From positions 294,134,654 through 294,198,653 of the forward strand of contig JARDYH010000001.1 of assembly GCA_029215795.1 (NCBI GenBank): a stretch of 64,000 nt of DNA, in the 5' to 3' direction. Position 1 is the first letter of the stretch, and each line of letters begins with the position of its first letter. Both the position numbers and the translations under genes were made by a program. Below, piece after piece: positions 24,701 through 35,843 of this stretch. The notes beneath the pieces are model-generated. The model saw only the letters and a program-made list of their open reading frames with translations. It had not been told where the DNA came from and did not search any database. The DNA is from Anniella stebbinsi (taxonomy: Eukaryota; Chordata; Lepidosauria; Squamata; Anniellidae).

Positions 24701-27700
24701 AGGAAAGATTCATATAAAAAAAGATGAATACTGGTTGATCAGAACTTGCATCTAAAAAGAGTGTGTGTGTGTGTGTTTTGTTCCAGTCAGAAGAGTCCGT
24801 TATTTTAATGTGGCATACAATAAAGAGCCTGGTATGAGGACAGGGAAAGACTTCTGAAAATTGAATACTTGTAGAAAAGAGAGCTTTTAAAACTATACTT
24901 CTATCTTCTTGGCGTTTCCTTTTCAAAGTTCAGATCTTTGAATCTGCTAACAAAACAGAATAACTATAGATACATTTGCTTGATGTATCTAATCTAGTTA
25001 CCCTTGACTGAAAAGAACAGTTAAGTTAAGCGTAAATTCCTTTCATTAATGCAGGTTTGTAAGTGCTGATCTTCTTGACTCAGAAAGTGTACAGAAAGAA
25101 AAAAGAGGAGAAGGGCAAGAAAAAGGAGAAAAGAGAGAATCAGACTAGTGACAAAATCCAGAGGCATGCAAATCAAAGGAAGATTTGCCGTTGACTTCAG
25201 TGGGATATGGAATCTATCTTTGGGGACTGGAGGACTCTTGTCGCCAAGATTTATTTATTATTGTTGGCTGACTTATTCTTCCTTTTCTCTCAGCTTCTTC
25301 TGTGGTGCCCATCCCTGGCACATTCTCTTGGCCCCTGGCTGCCCGAGGAAAACCACGCAGAGGAATGCTCCGCAGAGCGGTCTTCTCAGATGTACAGCGC
25401 AAAGCTCTGGAGAAAATGTTTCAGAAGCAGAAATACATCAGCAAACCAGACAGAAAGAAATTGGCAGCCAAGCTGGGCCTGAAAGACTCACAGGTAACTA
25501 ATCACCCTCTTATTCAGTCACAGGGAATCTGAAACAGAGTTGGAGAAGGTCTGAGGCGGGATATTACATCCTAGAGGCCACAAAGGCAATTTGTGAGATG
25601 CCCATTGATGCAAATGAGTGTTTCCTAATTTACAGGCTTAACTACAAGCCAGTGAAGTCAGACTACTAGGATTTAGTGCAGTGTAATGCAGCTGGCATCC
25701 AAAGTCTAACACTACTTACTAGACAACAAGTGCCATTTATTTCCGTAGAACATATTTCTTGAGTGTACCAACTGGAATGTAGCTCCCCCCCACCTGAACT
25801 GGGACCACTGCATGTTTAGGGTGTGTTAAACTCACTGATACACACTTTCAAGTTAATACTTTCATGATAGAATGGTATATGTACTCAAAAGTGTATCCTT
25901 AAGCCCAGTTCTAGCCACATCAAGTGAAAGTCAACCACTCCTAAATCCTATGTAGGTCAGCCTTTCCCAACCTGATGCCCTCCAGAAATTTGGAGGGGTT
26001 CCAGAATTCATACTTATTGGCCTTGTTGACTAGGGCTGATAGGAGTTGAACCACAAAATATATGGCAAGTCCCAAGTTGGGAGCAGCTGCTATAGGCATT
26101 TACCAAGAAGAAACTCATTGTTTTCCAGTCGAATTAAGTTTCTGTGTTGTTCCCCATGGCAAACTCTTTCCATGTAGATGTTCACCATACAGAGCTATTC
26201 ATTTTCATTCCACTACTGCAAAACCTCATAGATGTAGGTGTGTGATGAAAAGCAGAGGCTTCTCACAGTAATTGGCTAGAACAAGAACAGATTGCCATGT
26301 TCATTCATTCATTCAATGTATTTCTACACTGCCCCATAGGCAAAGCTCTCTGGCTGGTTAACAAAGATTAAAACTGTTAACAATATATTATCCAAAGTGC
26401 AAAACTATTTACATAAAAACACCTTGACAGACAGCACACAAATAGACAACGCATGTCTAGAAACAATGTTTAAACAATCAACCAAAGACAATCCAAACTT
26501 GCTATAAGCTGCCAAATGCCTGAGAGAAGAGGGCAGTTTTATCCTGGTGCTGAAAAGTTAACAATGTTGGCGCCAAGCAGGCCTTGCTGGGGAGATCATT
26601 TCATAAGTAGCACTAATACTGAGAAGTTGAGTAGCTTGCAGATGTGTGATTCAATGTTGTGACTGCACAGCCAGTCATCCATTGGCCTTTAGCACCATTG
26701 AAATCCATGATTTTTTCTTCCACGTAAAGAGTTTGATCTAGGTGAAGTGCATGGGCACATCTTCATGGACCCTGGGCTTTTTCACTGTCATTTCCAAGAA
26801 CAGCCACACACCCCACAAAATATGCACACCACCATGTCCTCAGGACAAATATGAGAAAGGGTATGTGTATAATTTTTTTGGGGGGGGGGGGGCTGCAATC
26901 AAAGTCCCCATCCAGAGAAAGTAAGTTTGCAATTAAGGCCAAATAGATATGGCTGTGAGATTGCAACTTTGAATCCCACCATCTGCAACTTCTTCAATGT
27001 GTTTTGTTTTATAGCCCCATTGATTTCAATGCGACATAAACATGAATAACTTTTTTTCCGATTGGGACCACTAAGTGTTTGGGATGAGCATGTTATTCTC
27101 ATTAAAAACCAAATTAAAGCATTTCTATCTCACCCTTCTGGTACAAAAGCACCACTTAGGGTGGTTTACAAATTTAAAAAAACTACAATTTCATAAAAAC
27201 AATTATATAAAACAATCAACCAAGATGACCAGGCCTACAGTTAAAACCAAAACCTAAAAACATTTGGGTAGATCCAGAGTAGAGTAAAACTATTTAAATT
27301 CATAAGTCATGACTAACTTAAATCCCATTGATTTCAATGGGTCAACATGACTAGCTCTGGAACCAACCCATTATATGCCATATACAACAAAAGCCTGTCA
27401 TAATCTCTACCGGTGAGACTAATGTCTCCATCCCATTCACTGAAAGCTCCCACTGTAACAATGAAATTTATTTCTAGGGAATTGCTGCTAGGATAAGAGC
27501 CTATTTTGAAATCTGGTGTAGTATAATGGCTCGTTTGAGTCCCTGGTTGAAATCTCATATCAGCCAAGAGTTTAGTAGGTAGCTTTAGGCATGGTTTCTC
27601 TCTTTCAGCCTCCATCTGCCATATGGGGGCACTATTGCTGCTAATGTGCTACTGCTCTGAAAATCAAACCAGAAACTTCCTGATCCTTAGCTCAGTCTCT

Positions 27701-29945
27701 TAGGGTGTAATCCTATGAATGTTTAGGCAGCAAAAAGTCCTACAACTCCCAGCATTCCCCAGCAAGACCTTTTTCTGTCAACACATGCATAGGATTGTGC
27801 CTCTATACTACTCCATTACTGGAGAATGTGTGTGTGTGTGGGGAGGTTTATTCTAAAGGGACAACTTGAAAAAATTGACAAAATTGGGAGGAGAATAATG
27901 GGAACTCAAAGAAGAGAGGAAGGAAGCCAAAAGATTGGCATTCTTTATCTCTCCTTTTAGAAGTACCATCTAGTACTATCTGCTGTGAGGCATCAGGTAT
28001 ATAAGTAACATTAGTTCTTCTCCGAACTTTGAGTTGCTCTTATCTTGACCAAGGTCCTCTCTACAAGATTTCGCTTTGCCGCCTGATTGCCCGATTATGC
28101 GCATATACGGATAAGCGCATTTACTCCTAATACCTATTCACGAGAGGCGGTGAAGCGCTTTACGGGCTGTATGAAATGCGCTTTAAAGTTGTTTACATGT
28201 GGAGAATCACATGTTTACATGGCCATATGGCGCTTTAACTCCCGTGGTAAATTTTAACTCATTATTTAATGCGCATATTTGATAATGTGAATAATTGGAG
28301 GTAAAAAGCGCCTCAACCCCCGATTTGCACTCCGCTCTTGTAGAGGTAAAATCTGTAAGGCGTTTGAAAGAGCTTTAAATCGCTCTACAAATCTTGAAAA
28401 CCAAATATTTTATTTATTTATTTATTTTATTCCATTTATATACCACCCCATAGCCGAAGCTCTCTGGGCGGTTTACAAAAATTAAAAACACTGAACATTA
28501 AAAATACCGATATACAAAATTTAAAACCATAAAGCATAAAAACAAGTTAAAATTACAATATCCACAACAACAACACAAAAACACAAAACCCTCATCATAT
28601 GCTGTGAAATGCCTGGGAGAAGAGGAAAGTCTTGACCTGGTGCCGAAAAGATAACAATGTTGGCGCCAGGTGAGCCTCGTTGGGGAGATCATTCCATAAT
28701 TGGGGGGCCACCACTGAAAAGGCCCTCTCCCTTGTTGCCACCCTCCGTGCTTCCCTCGGAGTAGGCAACCGAAGGAGGACTTTAGATGTAGATAGTAGTG
28801 TACGGGTAGGTTCGTGTCGGGAGAGGCGTTCCATCAGGTATTGTGGTCCCAAGCTGTGTAAGGCTTTATAGGTTAGAACCAGCACCTTGAATTGGGCTCG
28901 GAAATGTATAGGCAGCCAATGCAAGCAGCCAGAGTCAGTCTTATGTGTTTGAACCTTCTGGTTCCTGTTATCACTCTGGCCGCTGCATTTTGTACAAGCT
29001 ACAGCTTCTGAACCGTCATCAAAGGCAGCCCCACGTAGAGCGCATTGCAGTAATCTAACCTGGAGGTTACCAGAGCATAGACAACTGAAGCCAGGTTATC
29101 CCTGTCCAGATAGGGGCGTAGCTGGGCCACCAGCCGAAGTTGGTAGAAGGCACTCTGTGCTACCGAGGCCACCTGAGCCTCAAGTGACCCCCAAGCTGGT
29201 TGTCTCAGTGCTGCACTGCCATTTTTAAAAAAAGGGCTATGCAAGGAGTCCTGTCTCCTCTTGTAATAGTTGGTTTCCAGACCGGTTTTTCAGACCACTT
29301 GAGTTATTTCACAGAATCTCATAGATTTCTGCAACTATTGATTTATGGTTTCTTCTTCAATATATATTTCTATACTTGAGTCCCCCCCCCAAGGGTGATG
29401 ACCTGCATTAATTTGAATACAGTACACTGTGGAGTGCTGCCTTGAGAGCCTGTGAGAGGTAGGCAAGGATTCTACTCCCCCAATGGTTCTGCTCAAATGA
29501 GTATTTTAAGGAGAACTCAAGTCATGTATGTGGCTACCTTGATGATGACCTTCTCAATGTACTTTGAAAACCCTAGGTAAAGATCTGGTTCCAAAATAGA
29601 AGGATGAAGTGGAGGAATTCCAAGGAGAGGGAACTCCTGTCATCTGGTGGCTGCCGGGAACAAACCTTGCCCACAAAGTTCAACCCTCACCCAGACCTCA
29701 GCGATGTAGGCAAGAAAGGTTCTGGGGAGGAGGAAGAGGAAGCGGAGTCACCACTGTGCCCAGCCAGCCCCAGGCACTCCTTAACCTACCACCAGCCCAC
29801 AGAGCGTTCACACCTGAGAGACAGGTTGGACTCCCAGATGCTCCCTTCTCCCACACATTCCAGCAGCCCCAGCAAACCCTCAGACTTCTCAGACTCAGAG
29901 GAAGAGGAGGGGGAGGATGACGAAGAAGAGATTACGGTCTCCTAG
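21368..29945 (+). CDS. DBX1: DBX1, developing brain homeobox protein 1 (four exons)
   Basis: The coding sequence joins 21,368-21,746, 22,447-22,548, 25,294-25,493 and 29,577-29,945: 1050 nt, 349 residues plus TAG. All introns have GT-AG ends and phases agree. The family is a nuclear homeodomain transcription factor, mainly a repressor, that defines the p0 progenitor domain and V0 interneurons of the ventral neural tube. Visible parts are the conserved N-terminus MMFPSLLAPP; an eh1-like Groucho-binding motif FGVNAIL at residues 114-120; the FPYFEGSFQPF block; the homeodomain at residues 184-243 with W231, F232 and N234 (homeodomain positions 48, 49, 51); and an acidic C-terminus ending EITVS. 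Length is close to the roughly 340 residues of mammalian DBX1. The sequence shows no break. Confidence 0.97.
21747..22446 (+). other. DBX1: DBX1 intron 1
   Basis: Phase-1 intron of 700 bases with GTAAGC donor and CCCCAG acceptor. GC-rich near exon 1. No repeat or RNA gene is seen inside. Confidence 0.9.
22447..22548 (+). CDS. DBX1: DBX1 exon 2
   Basis: A 102-nt exon encoding residues 127-160, with the conserved block PPKTFSFPYFEGSFQPFIR. It starts and ends in phase 1 and is followed by donor GTAGGT. Confidence 0.95.
22659..22785. mobile_element. MITE, copy of the 11.4 kb element
   Basis: It starts GGCCGTTTCTACACCAGGC and ends ATGGTGTAGAAAGGGCC. Most interior bases match 11,374-11,508, suggesting fairly recent spread. 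It lies in DBX1 intron 2. Confidence 0.7.
23455..23700. mobile_element. DNA element with GGGCTGACCC / GTCTGGCC ends
   Basis: The left end AGGGCTGACCCAAGACAATT and the right end AAAAATTGTCTGGCCTG are imperfect inverted repeats. The interior phrase GGTGGCTGCCTCACTC resembles the inverted word at the left of 35,844-36,136, so the two probably belong to one non-coding family. Confidence 0.5.
25294..25493 (+). CDS. DBX1: DBX1 exon 3, homeodomain part 1
   Basis: A 200-nt exon encoding residues 161-227: VVPIPGTFSWPLAARGK followed by homeodomain positions 1-44 (helices 1 and 2 and the start of helix 3). It ends at Q, phase 0, with donor CACAG|GTAACT. A splice between homeodomain positions 44 and 45 is common in homeobox genes. 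Confidence 0.96.
25958..26085. mobile_element. Degenerate hAT-like palindromic MITE
   Basis: The left end CAGCCTTTCCCAACCTGATG and the right end CCAAGTTGGGAGCAGCTG are imperfect inverted repeats, with CCCTCCAGAAAT and GGGCTGATAGGAGTTG inside. This end type is common to hAT-derived non-autonomous elements in reptiles. Confidence 0.55.
26300..26610 (-). mobile_element. L2 LINE 3' end, diverged
   Basis: Reverse orientation. It shares the GCCCCATAGGCAAAGCTCTC tail motif and the AACAATGTTGGCGCCAAGCAGG/GGGGAGATCATTTCATAA segment with 28,400-28,700, but with more substitutions. Confidence 0.7.
27100..27260 (-). mobile_element. LINE 3' end fragment
   Basis: In reverse orientation it carries AAACCACCCTAAGTGGTGC followed by a run of short A-rich words, the usual layout of a LINE 3' UTR end. 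The family is not resolved. Confidence 0.45.
27701..27803. mobile_element. Palindromic MITE (AATCCTATGC family), shortened
   Basis: GGGTGTAATCCTATGAATGT on the left pairs with ACACATGCATAGGATTGTGC on the right. One internal arm is missing compared with the copy at 16,268-16,394. Confidence 0.6.
28075..28395. repeat. GCGC-type repeat, second copy
   Basis: Same block order as 18,945-19,300: ATTATGCGCATATACGG, GCGCATTTACTCC, ATGCGCTTTAAAG, GCACTCCGCTCTTGT and a final AAAGAGCTTTAAATCGCTC. Confidence 0.6.
28400..29195 (-). mobile_element. L2 LINE, 5'-truncated 3' end
   Basis: The reverse strand encodes the C-terminal part of the L2 reverse transcriptase protein (NLASVVYALVTSRLDYCNALY near 29,050; LHWLPI-type box near 28,920; FSVVAPQLWNDLP near 28,690), then the same 3' UTR and (AAAT)n tail as the LINE at 990-3500. 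It is broken at about 28,925-28,999 by a frame change and truncated at its 5' end near 29,195. Confidence 0.85.
29577..29945 (+). CDS. DBX1: DBX1 exon 4, homeodomain helix 3 and C-terminus
   Basis: A 369-nt terminal coding exon for residues 228-349 and a TAG stop. It begins VKIWFQNRRMKWRNSKERE, the recognition helix with the invariant W, F and N, followed by a Pro/Ser-rich tail and an acidic run of Glu and Asp before EITVS. Confidence 0.97.
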   Translation, partial: VKIWFQNRRMKWRNSKERELLSSGGCREQTLPTKFNPHPDLSDVGKKGSGEEEEEAESPLCPASPRHSLTYHQPTERSHLRDRLDSQMLPSPTHSSSPSKPSDFSDSEEEEGEDDEEEITVS

Positions 29946-31275
29946 AGACCCTTCTTGCCATCACAAAAGGGGACATTGCAAAGACTTAAATAAACTGAGG
30001 GCTATCTAATTGAAGAGGTGGTATCCTTCAATAATCCACAGGGCTCACAGAGAAAATGAACTGTCCGCTACACATCCACAAGTCTTCTCTACATCATATG
30101 CCACATATGCTACCCTGATTAGAAAGCCTCCTGGTGTGGTTGTTGACCAGCCTGCTAGCCTTGCACTTTCCAACAGGAAATAATAAATGACTAAAAAGTC
30201 ATTACAAAAATAAACAAACAGCCTTTGTTACTAAGACCACATTGATTTAGAAGCAGAATTCAGCTGTGATTCACTTACATTAAACTCCAGGTGTATTCAT
30301 TTCTTCAAAGGGGTGATCAGCAATCTGTTCCCATAAGACCTACTCTAACAAGATGCTACTAAACCTGTAGAAGCCGTGTGGTTGGTTGTTCACAGAATTT
30401 AGGCATTCTGTGCTCTAAAATACAGCCCATAGTATTTCCAAAGTAAATCAGTGAGGAGGGCTTGCAGCTCAGGGGAGGGGCTGTAGCTCAATGGTAGAGC
30501 ACCTGCTTTGTATGCAAATCCTCCATTCAGTCCCTGGTATCTCCAGGTGGGGCTTGGACAGACCCCTGTCTGAAATCCCAGGGAGCTGCTGCCTATCAGT
30601 GTTGACAATACTGGGCCAGGTGGACCAAAGGTCTACTTCCTGTGTTAGCTTGCTGAACATATGCTTACAGAGTGTGGGCTGAGCATATATGCTGGAACTG
30701 GGCCCCAAATCATGCCTGCCAATACTAGGCCCAAAAAACAATATTTAGTACCCACAAGAGCAATACTTGGCACCTGGCTAGGCATCACGTTTGAACATTT
30801 TCATGTTTATTTATGAATCTAATGTGCATCAACCAACTTTAAACCATTTCCCACATTTGTCCCCATCTCTACGGTCGTCTTCCATTTTGTATCTGCTGAA
30901 GGTGTAATCGTGGACACAGGATCCACCTCTTTGATTATTATTTTTTACTGAACTTCGCTGTCTTTGTACAGCTTATATGAACTGTACACTATTTTGTACA
31001 CTTACACTGTATGGATATTTTATACCAAGGCTGCTGTGAGTTTACAGATGAACAGAAGGTTTTGCTATATTTGCTTGGGGTTTGTCTGTGTGCGTGTGTG
31101 TGCGTGCGTGTGCATGTGTGCTTTTTTGGTATTTTTTTAAACTCAAAGAGAAGTCTAGCTTTTAAATGTGTAACTTATACAAACATTGTGTATTTTGTAT
31201 TCTTACGGTGTACAGAATTTAAATATGTATATATAACAAATGAAGCAAATGCCAAATTAAAAAAAGTGTGAGCCT
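29946..31275 (+). other. DBX1: DBX1 3' UTR (probable)
   Basis: Downstream of the stop lie AATAAA at 29,989-29,994 and 30,182-30,187 and ATTAAA at 31,256-31,261. The A/T-rich, repeat-poor stretch 30,780-31,260 looks like transcribed UTR sequence, so I favour the distal site. A tRNA-derived SINE is inserted at 30,471-30,660. Transcript data would decide the end. Confidence 0.5.
30471..30660 (+). mobile_element. tRNA-derived SINE in DBX1 3' region
   Basis: The head carries GGGGCTGTAGCTCAATGGTA (A-box region) and CCATTCAGTCCC (B-box region); the body has GGGAGCTGCTGCCTATCAGTG and ACAATACTGGGCCAGGTGG. Same family as 16,020-16,192. Confidence 0.8.
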
Positions 31276-32526
31276 GATTAATGAAGTGCTTGCTCTAAGG
31301 TGATTTTGGGTAGCAGTTCCTAGGCACATGTATGTGGAAGTAACATCCATTGATCTCTGTTGTGCTTAAAATCTTCATGTCAATCAAATCCTCTATATGT
31401 GGACATTACTCCAGTTTCTTGGATATGTGTGTGCAAATCACTGGGCTGGTGGTGCATGTTGTCTGGAAATGGACAGCTTTATTCTACGTGCAGCATCATA
31501 TGGTATGGACACTTTGGAAGTGTTAGGCGTGGGGATGAGCAATTCTAATGCCCCAAAAGGTTGCATATGCAAGTTCAACTGGCTTGTTTAACTCCTAGAA
31601 TGTGGCTATCTTTAACATGCACACAACCTCCATTCTGCAGCTGAAGAACAAATGAAATGCTGAGCCTGTTCAGATGACACTTCAGGCTCTGTGGTTAGAG
31701 AAACTGTGGTTCTCTGGGGTTAGCACTAACCACAAGCCATGCTGTCGCACACAACACTTTAAGCCACGGTTAGAGCTGCTAACCGTGCTACAAGCAGTCC
31801 AACTGTGGCTACTGATTGAGCAGGGTTTAGCAAAACACATTGCACAAGACACCTTAAACCCTGCTGCTTAACCAAAAGTCTTCTGAACAAGCCCACTGGC
31901 TCCTTTCTAGCCATAACTGGGGACCTCGTCTATCCTTCCTTGGAGGGGTGGGGAGAAACTCTTATCAGAAAGGGAGAGAGGTGCAACGGGTGGCTGATAG
32001 TGTTAGAGAAAAGCCAAACATCAACACCCCCTTCCCTCAAAGGCATATTAAAAAAAAAAACAGCTTCCCATCCTGATTGTGTGTTTCAGTGGAAATATAT
32101 CAAGCAATCTTCATTAAAAAGAAGAAGCAGAAGATACATACATTTCATAGGGGTGGGAAGAAGGTAATCTGATCTATTGGCAGCTCTCGATGGTTTACAG
32201 TAGGATGGAATGGATTTCTAACTTCCATCTATTTAACAATAGCAGCAACAAAATCACTCCTTTTGTGCCCTAAAGTACAATTATGAAAAAAAGAGAAAAG
32301 CTTGGGATAACTGGGAGTGGGTACTTGGAATTCTTTAATTCCAACTATGTGCCTTTTGTACCAGGCTCTGGTTGATGGCTCTTGGGATTCTAATGAAACA
32401 AACCAAAAGATAGACCCTGAAAACCTAAAGCCTGCCCATCTCTGAAATTGCACATAGTTTTGACAACAACCCTCTGTTTGAGCTGTCTCACCTGTGCACT
32501 AACTTTACTAACTTTCTGGCCAACTT
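31276..32526. other. Intergenic; one MITE
   Basis: No gene is supported. A MITE occupies 31,664-31,893. The rest is unique A/T-rich sequence. Confidence 0.5.
31664..31893. mobile_element. MITE with GCCTGTTCAGATGACAC ends
   Basis: It begins GCCTGTTCAGATGACACTTC and ends GTCTTCTGAACAAGCCC. The interior has GCTCTGTGGTTAGAGAAACT, GGGGTTAGCACTAACC and ACCTTAAACCCTGCTG. Other copies are at 44,194-44,458 (inverted), 57,414-57,669 and, rearranged, about 39,890-40,072. Confidence 0.65.
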
Positions 32527-32532
32527 CTATTA

Positions 32533-32570
<38 letters not shown>

Positions 32571-35500
32571 AATAATAATATCCCACAATTTCCCCAGGAC
32601 TGGGACTCAAAGCGGTTCACAAAGTTAAAATATGTACAATTAAAACATAACTATAAGCTTACAAAATTTAAAACAGAATTAAATCTACAGTAAAATTAAA
32701 GCCCTTTAAAATTTTAAAAACAGTAACAAATTTTAAAGACAAAACCATACATTAACATAGGTCCAGTGTATTTCAAAAAGCCTGCTGGGATAAAAAAGTT
32801 TTTGCCTGCCTCTGGAAGTCCAGCAGAGAGGGAGCCAGTCTGGCCTCCTTAGGAAGGGAGTTCCAGAGCCTTGGAGCAGCCATGGAGAAGGCCCTCTCTT
32901 GCATACCCACCTGGGATGTTGGTGGGACTGAGAGAACGGCCTCCCCAGAAGATCTCAGAGCACAGGAAGGCTCATATGGGAGAATACGGTATTTCAGATA
33001 ACCTGGACCCGAGCCGAGCTGTATAGGGCTTTACAGGTGATAACCAGCACTTTGAATTGTGCCTGGAAACAAACCAGAAGCCAGTGGAGCTGTTTTAACA
33101 GGGGAGTTGTTTGCTCCCTGTAATCAGCCCCGGTCAACAATCTGGCCGCAGCTCTTTGAACCAGTTGAAGTTTCCAAACACTCTTCAAAGGCAGCCCCAC
33201 ATGGAGTGTGTTACAGTAATCCAAATGGTTTGTAACCAAGGCATGTGTCACTGTGGCCAGGTCCGAGATCTCAAGGAACGGGTGCAACTGGCGCACAAGC
33301 TTTAACTGTGCAAATGCACTCCTGGCCACCACTGAAACCTGGTCATCCAGTCTCAGGGCTGAATCCAGGAGTACACCCAAGCTGCTAACTTGTGTCTTCA
33401 GGGGGAGTGTAACCCCATCCAGCACAAGCTGAGTTCCTATTCTCTGATCTGCCTTTCGACTAACCAAGGGCACCTCTGTCTTGTCTGGATTAAGCTTCAA
33501 TTTGTTAGTCCTCATCCAATCCATTACAGCCGACAGACACAGGTTTAGCACCAAAACAGCTTCCTTGAAATTGAGTGGAAAGGAGTGGTAGAGTTGGGTG
33601 TCATCAGCGTACTGAAGGCACCGCACCTCAAAACTCTGGACAACCTCTCCCAACGGTTTCATGTACATGTTAAATAGCATGGGGAACAAAATGGTACCCT
33701 GAGGGACTCCACAGGCCAATGGCCAAGGAGTCGAACAGAAGTCCCCCTGCACCACTTTCTGGGTCCGCCCCTCCAGGAAGGAATGGAGCCACTGTAAAAC
33801 AGTGCCTCCAAGACCCATCCCAGCAAGGTGGCCAAGAAGGATACCATGGTCGATGGTATCAAACGCTGCTGAGAGGTCCAGCAGAACCAACAGGAACACA
33901 CTCCCCCTGTCCAGGTCTTGGCGTAGGTCATCCACCAAGGCGACCAAAGCGGTTTCTGTCCCATAACCAGGACTGAAGCCAGATTGAAATGGATCTAGAT
34001 AATCAGGCTCATCAAGGAATCCCTGGAGTTGGGAGGCCAACACAATCTCCAATACTTTGCCCAAAAATGGAATATTGGAGAATGGCTGGTAATTATCCAA
34101 CATGGTGGGATTCAAGGAGGGCTTTTTCAGTGTGGGTCTTACCACTGTCTCCTTCAAGCAGGCTGGTACTCTGCCTTGACAAAGGGAGGCATTGACCACT
34201 CCACTCACCCACTCACCCAGACCCCCTCTGGCTTTTATAAGCTAGGAAGGGCAAGGATCTAGTACACATGTGGTGGCTCTCACCTCTCCAAGCATCCTGT
34301 TGACATCATCAGGCTGTACAAATTGAAAAGTATCCAATAATACTTGACAAGCAGGTGCCAGAGTTACGTCCACTGGATCTGCATCAACTGTAGCATCCAA
34401 GTCAGAGCAGAACCGAGTGATTTTGTCTGCAAAGTGCTGAGCAAATTGGTCATAGCGGGCTGCTGAAAGGTCTGAATTCTTCTCTTGGGGGCCAGTATGT
34501 AAAAGGCCCCTGACCACCCTAAACAGCTCCGCTGGATGGCTCTTTGCAGATGCAATAGTGGCAGAAAAAAAAAGTTTTATTGCTGCCTGTATTGCCACGG
34601 AATAGGCCTTCAAATAGGCTCTAGCCTGTGTTCGATCGGATTCTCTCCAAGTTTTCCGCCGTTGCTCTAGTCGCCGTCTCACTTGTTTCATCACCGCCAA
34701 CTCCCTAGAACACCAGGGGGCTGGTGTGGCTCCATTTCGTGAGAGAGGACACTCAGGAGCAATTGTGTCCACCACCCTGGTCGTTTCTCTATTCCAGAGA
34801 TAGACCAGGGCTTCACCAGAATCGCCTTCTGAGGCAATAGGAAAATCCCCAAGAGCCATCAGGAAACCATTCGGATCCATCAGCCTCCTGGAGCGGACCA
34901 TCTTAATCGATCCTCCACCCCTGCAGAGGCTCTAAGTGATCTGTCCATGTCAATGGAATTATAGAAAGTTCCTCCACTATCAGATCACTGTCACCCCATC
35001 CAGCACAGAAAACGAGGTCCAAAGTGTGCCAGGCAGCATGGGTAGGGCCAGATATTATTTGGGACAGCCCCATGATTGTCATGGTAGACATGAAGTCCTG
35101 AGCCGCTCCCGACAGGCAAGTCTCAGCGTGGACGTTGAAGTCCCCCAGCACAACAAGCCTAGGGGACTCCAGGACCAACCCCGAGACTACCCCGGCTGGC
35201 TCTGGAAGGGAGACTGTTGAGCAACGGGGTAGACGGTACTGTCCCGGGCACCCACCTTCAGATACACACACTTGAACCCCGCAGACTGTTGGACAGGGCA
35301 CATGGTCAGGGGGATGGAATCCCGATAGACCACTGCCACTCCACCTCCCCACCCCCCAGGCCTTACCTGTTGCTGGACAGAGAACCCTGGTGGGCAAAGC
35401 TGGGAGAGATTAACTGCCCCACCACCACCACTTCATCCAACCAGATCTCTGTGATACAAGCCAGGTCAGCATGCTCATCCAGGATCAAGTCCTGGATAGC

Positions 35501-35780
35501 AGATGTTTTACCATTCACTGACCTGGCATTCACCAGCAGCACTTTCAACTCAGGGCGTCTGTTGCCAAGGCCATCCAGGCTATCTGAGTTGGGGGGATCT
35601 TTAGGAGACAGCCAGCATCCTTTTGTTGCACCTTCTGTTCTTACAGTGCAGCTGTCTCCCCCTTCCATACTACTGATGGCAATCAATACAGGAATCACAG
35701 CATCTGTAAGGACAGCCATACAAGATTTCTATCCTTGTGGGATTTTCAATTCAGATACAGATTACACTCGGAGGATGGGG
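32527..35780 (-). mobile_element. L2-clade LINE, nearly full length, broken
   Basis: Read on the reverse strand it encodes, in order, an endonuclease N-terminus (LKVLLVNARSVNGKTSAIQD, near 35,540), the endonuclease core (LVVLGDFNVHAE near 35,150 and SGPTHAAWHTLDLVF near 35,030), a linker (34,242-34,901) and a reverse transcriptase. It ends in an (ATT)n tract at 32,527-32,576. The endonuclease, linker and RT regions are in different frames, so it needs at least two repairs and is not active as it stands. It differs in sequence and tail from the copy at 990-3500, so it is another L2 subfamily. Confidence 0.88.
32994..34208 (-). CDS. L2 reverse transcriptase open frame (404 codons)
   Basis: An uninterrupted frame that begins inside the RT domain (the methionine is internal). 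It shows LLDLSAAFDTIDHGILLGHL, GVPQGTILFPMLFNMY, the catalytic YADDTQLYHSF box and MDWMRTNKLKLNPDKTE, the ordered RT motifs of L2 LINEs. The C-terminal region has no RNase H motif, as expected for L2. It is part of the broken LINE, not a host gene. Confidence 0.85.
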   Translation of the reverse strand: MSGVVNASLCQGRVPACLKETVVRPTLKKPSLNPTMLDNYQPFSNIPFLGKVLEIVLASQLQGFLDEPDYLDPFQSGFSPGYGTETALVALVDDLRQDLDRGSVFLLVLLDLSAAFDTIDHGILLGHLAGMGLGGTVLQWLHSFLEGRTQKVVQGDFCSTPWPLACGVPQGTILFPMLFNMYMKPLGEVVQSFEVRCLQYADDTQLYHSFPLNFKEAVLVLNLCLSAVMDWMRTNKLKLNPDKTEVPLVSRKADQRIGTQLVLDGVTLPLKTQVSSLGVLLDSALRLDDQVSVVARSAFAQLKLVRQLHPFLEISDLATVTHALVTNHLDYCNTLHVGLPLKSVWKLQLVQRAAARLLTGADYREQTTPLLKQLHWLLVCFQAQFKVLVITCKALYSSARVQVI

Positions 35781-35843
35781 CAATAATGTTCAGCACAAGT
35801 GTCTTGAGGAGGAAACGCTACAGGGTTGCTTGCCAACGAAGAG

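Larger units (their letters stand above)
22549..25293 (+). other. DBX1: DBX1 intron 2
   Basis: Phase-1 intron of 2745 bases. It contains a MITE at 22,659-22,785, a second DNA element at 23,455-23,700, a (TTG)n tract at about 23,954-23,981 and a (TG)n tract near 24,760. The stretch 24,000-24,700 is repeat-free with TAAT-rich words and could hold intronic regulatory sequence. Confidence 0.85.
25494..29576 (+). other. DBX1: DBX1 intron 3
   Basis: Phase-0 intron of 4083 bases, heavily loaded with repeats: a degenerate hAT-like MITE (about 25,958-26,085), two L2 LINE 3' ends (about 26,300-26,610 and 28,400-29,195), another LINE tail (about 27,100-27,260), a palindromic MITE (27,701-27,803) and a GCGC-type repeat (28,075-28,395). 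The acceptor is CCCTAG. Confidence 0.9.

Noticed and set aside
30478..30545. Possible tRNA gene downstream of DBX1
   Set aside because: Same tRNA-like SINE head as at 16 kb, with a SINE body after it.
34936..35786. + strand frames across 34.9-35.8 kb
   Set aside because: They are antisense to the L2 endonuclease region, which is recognisable on the - strand.
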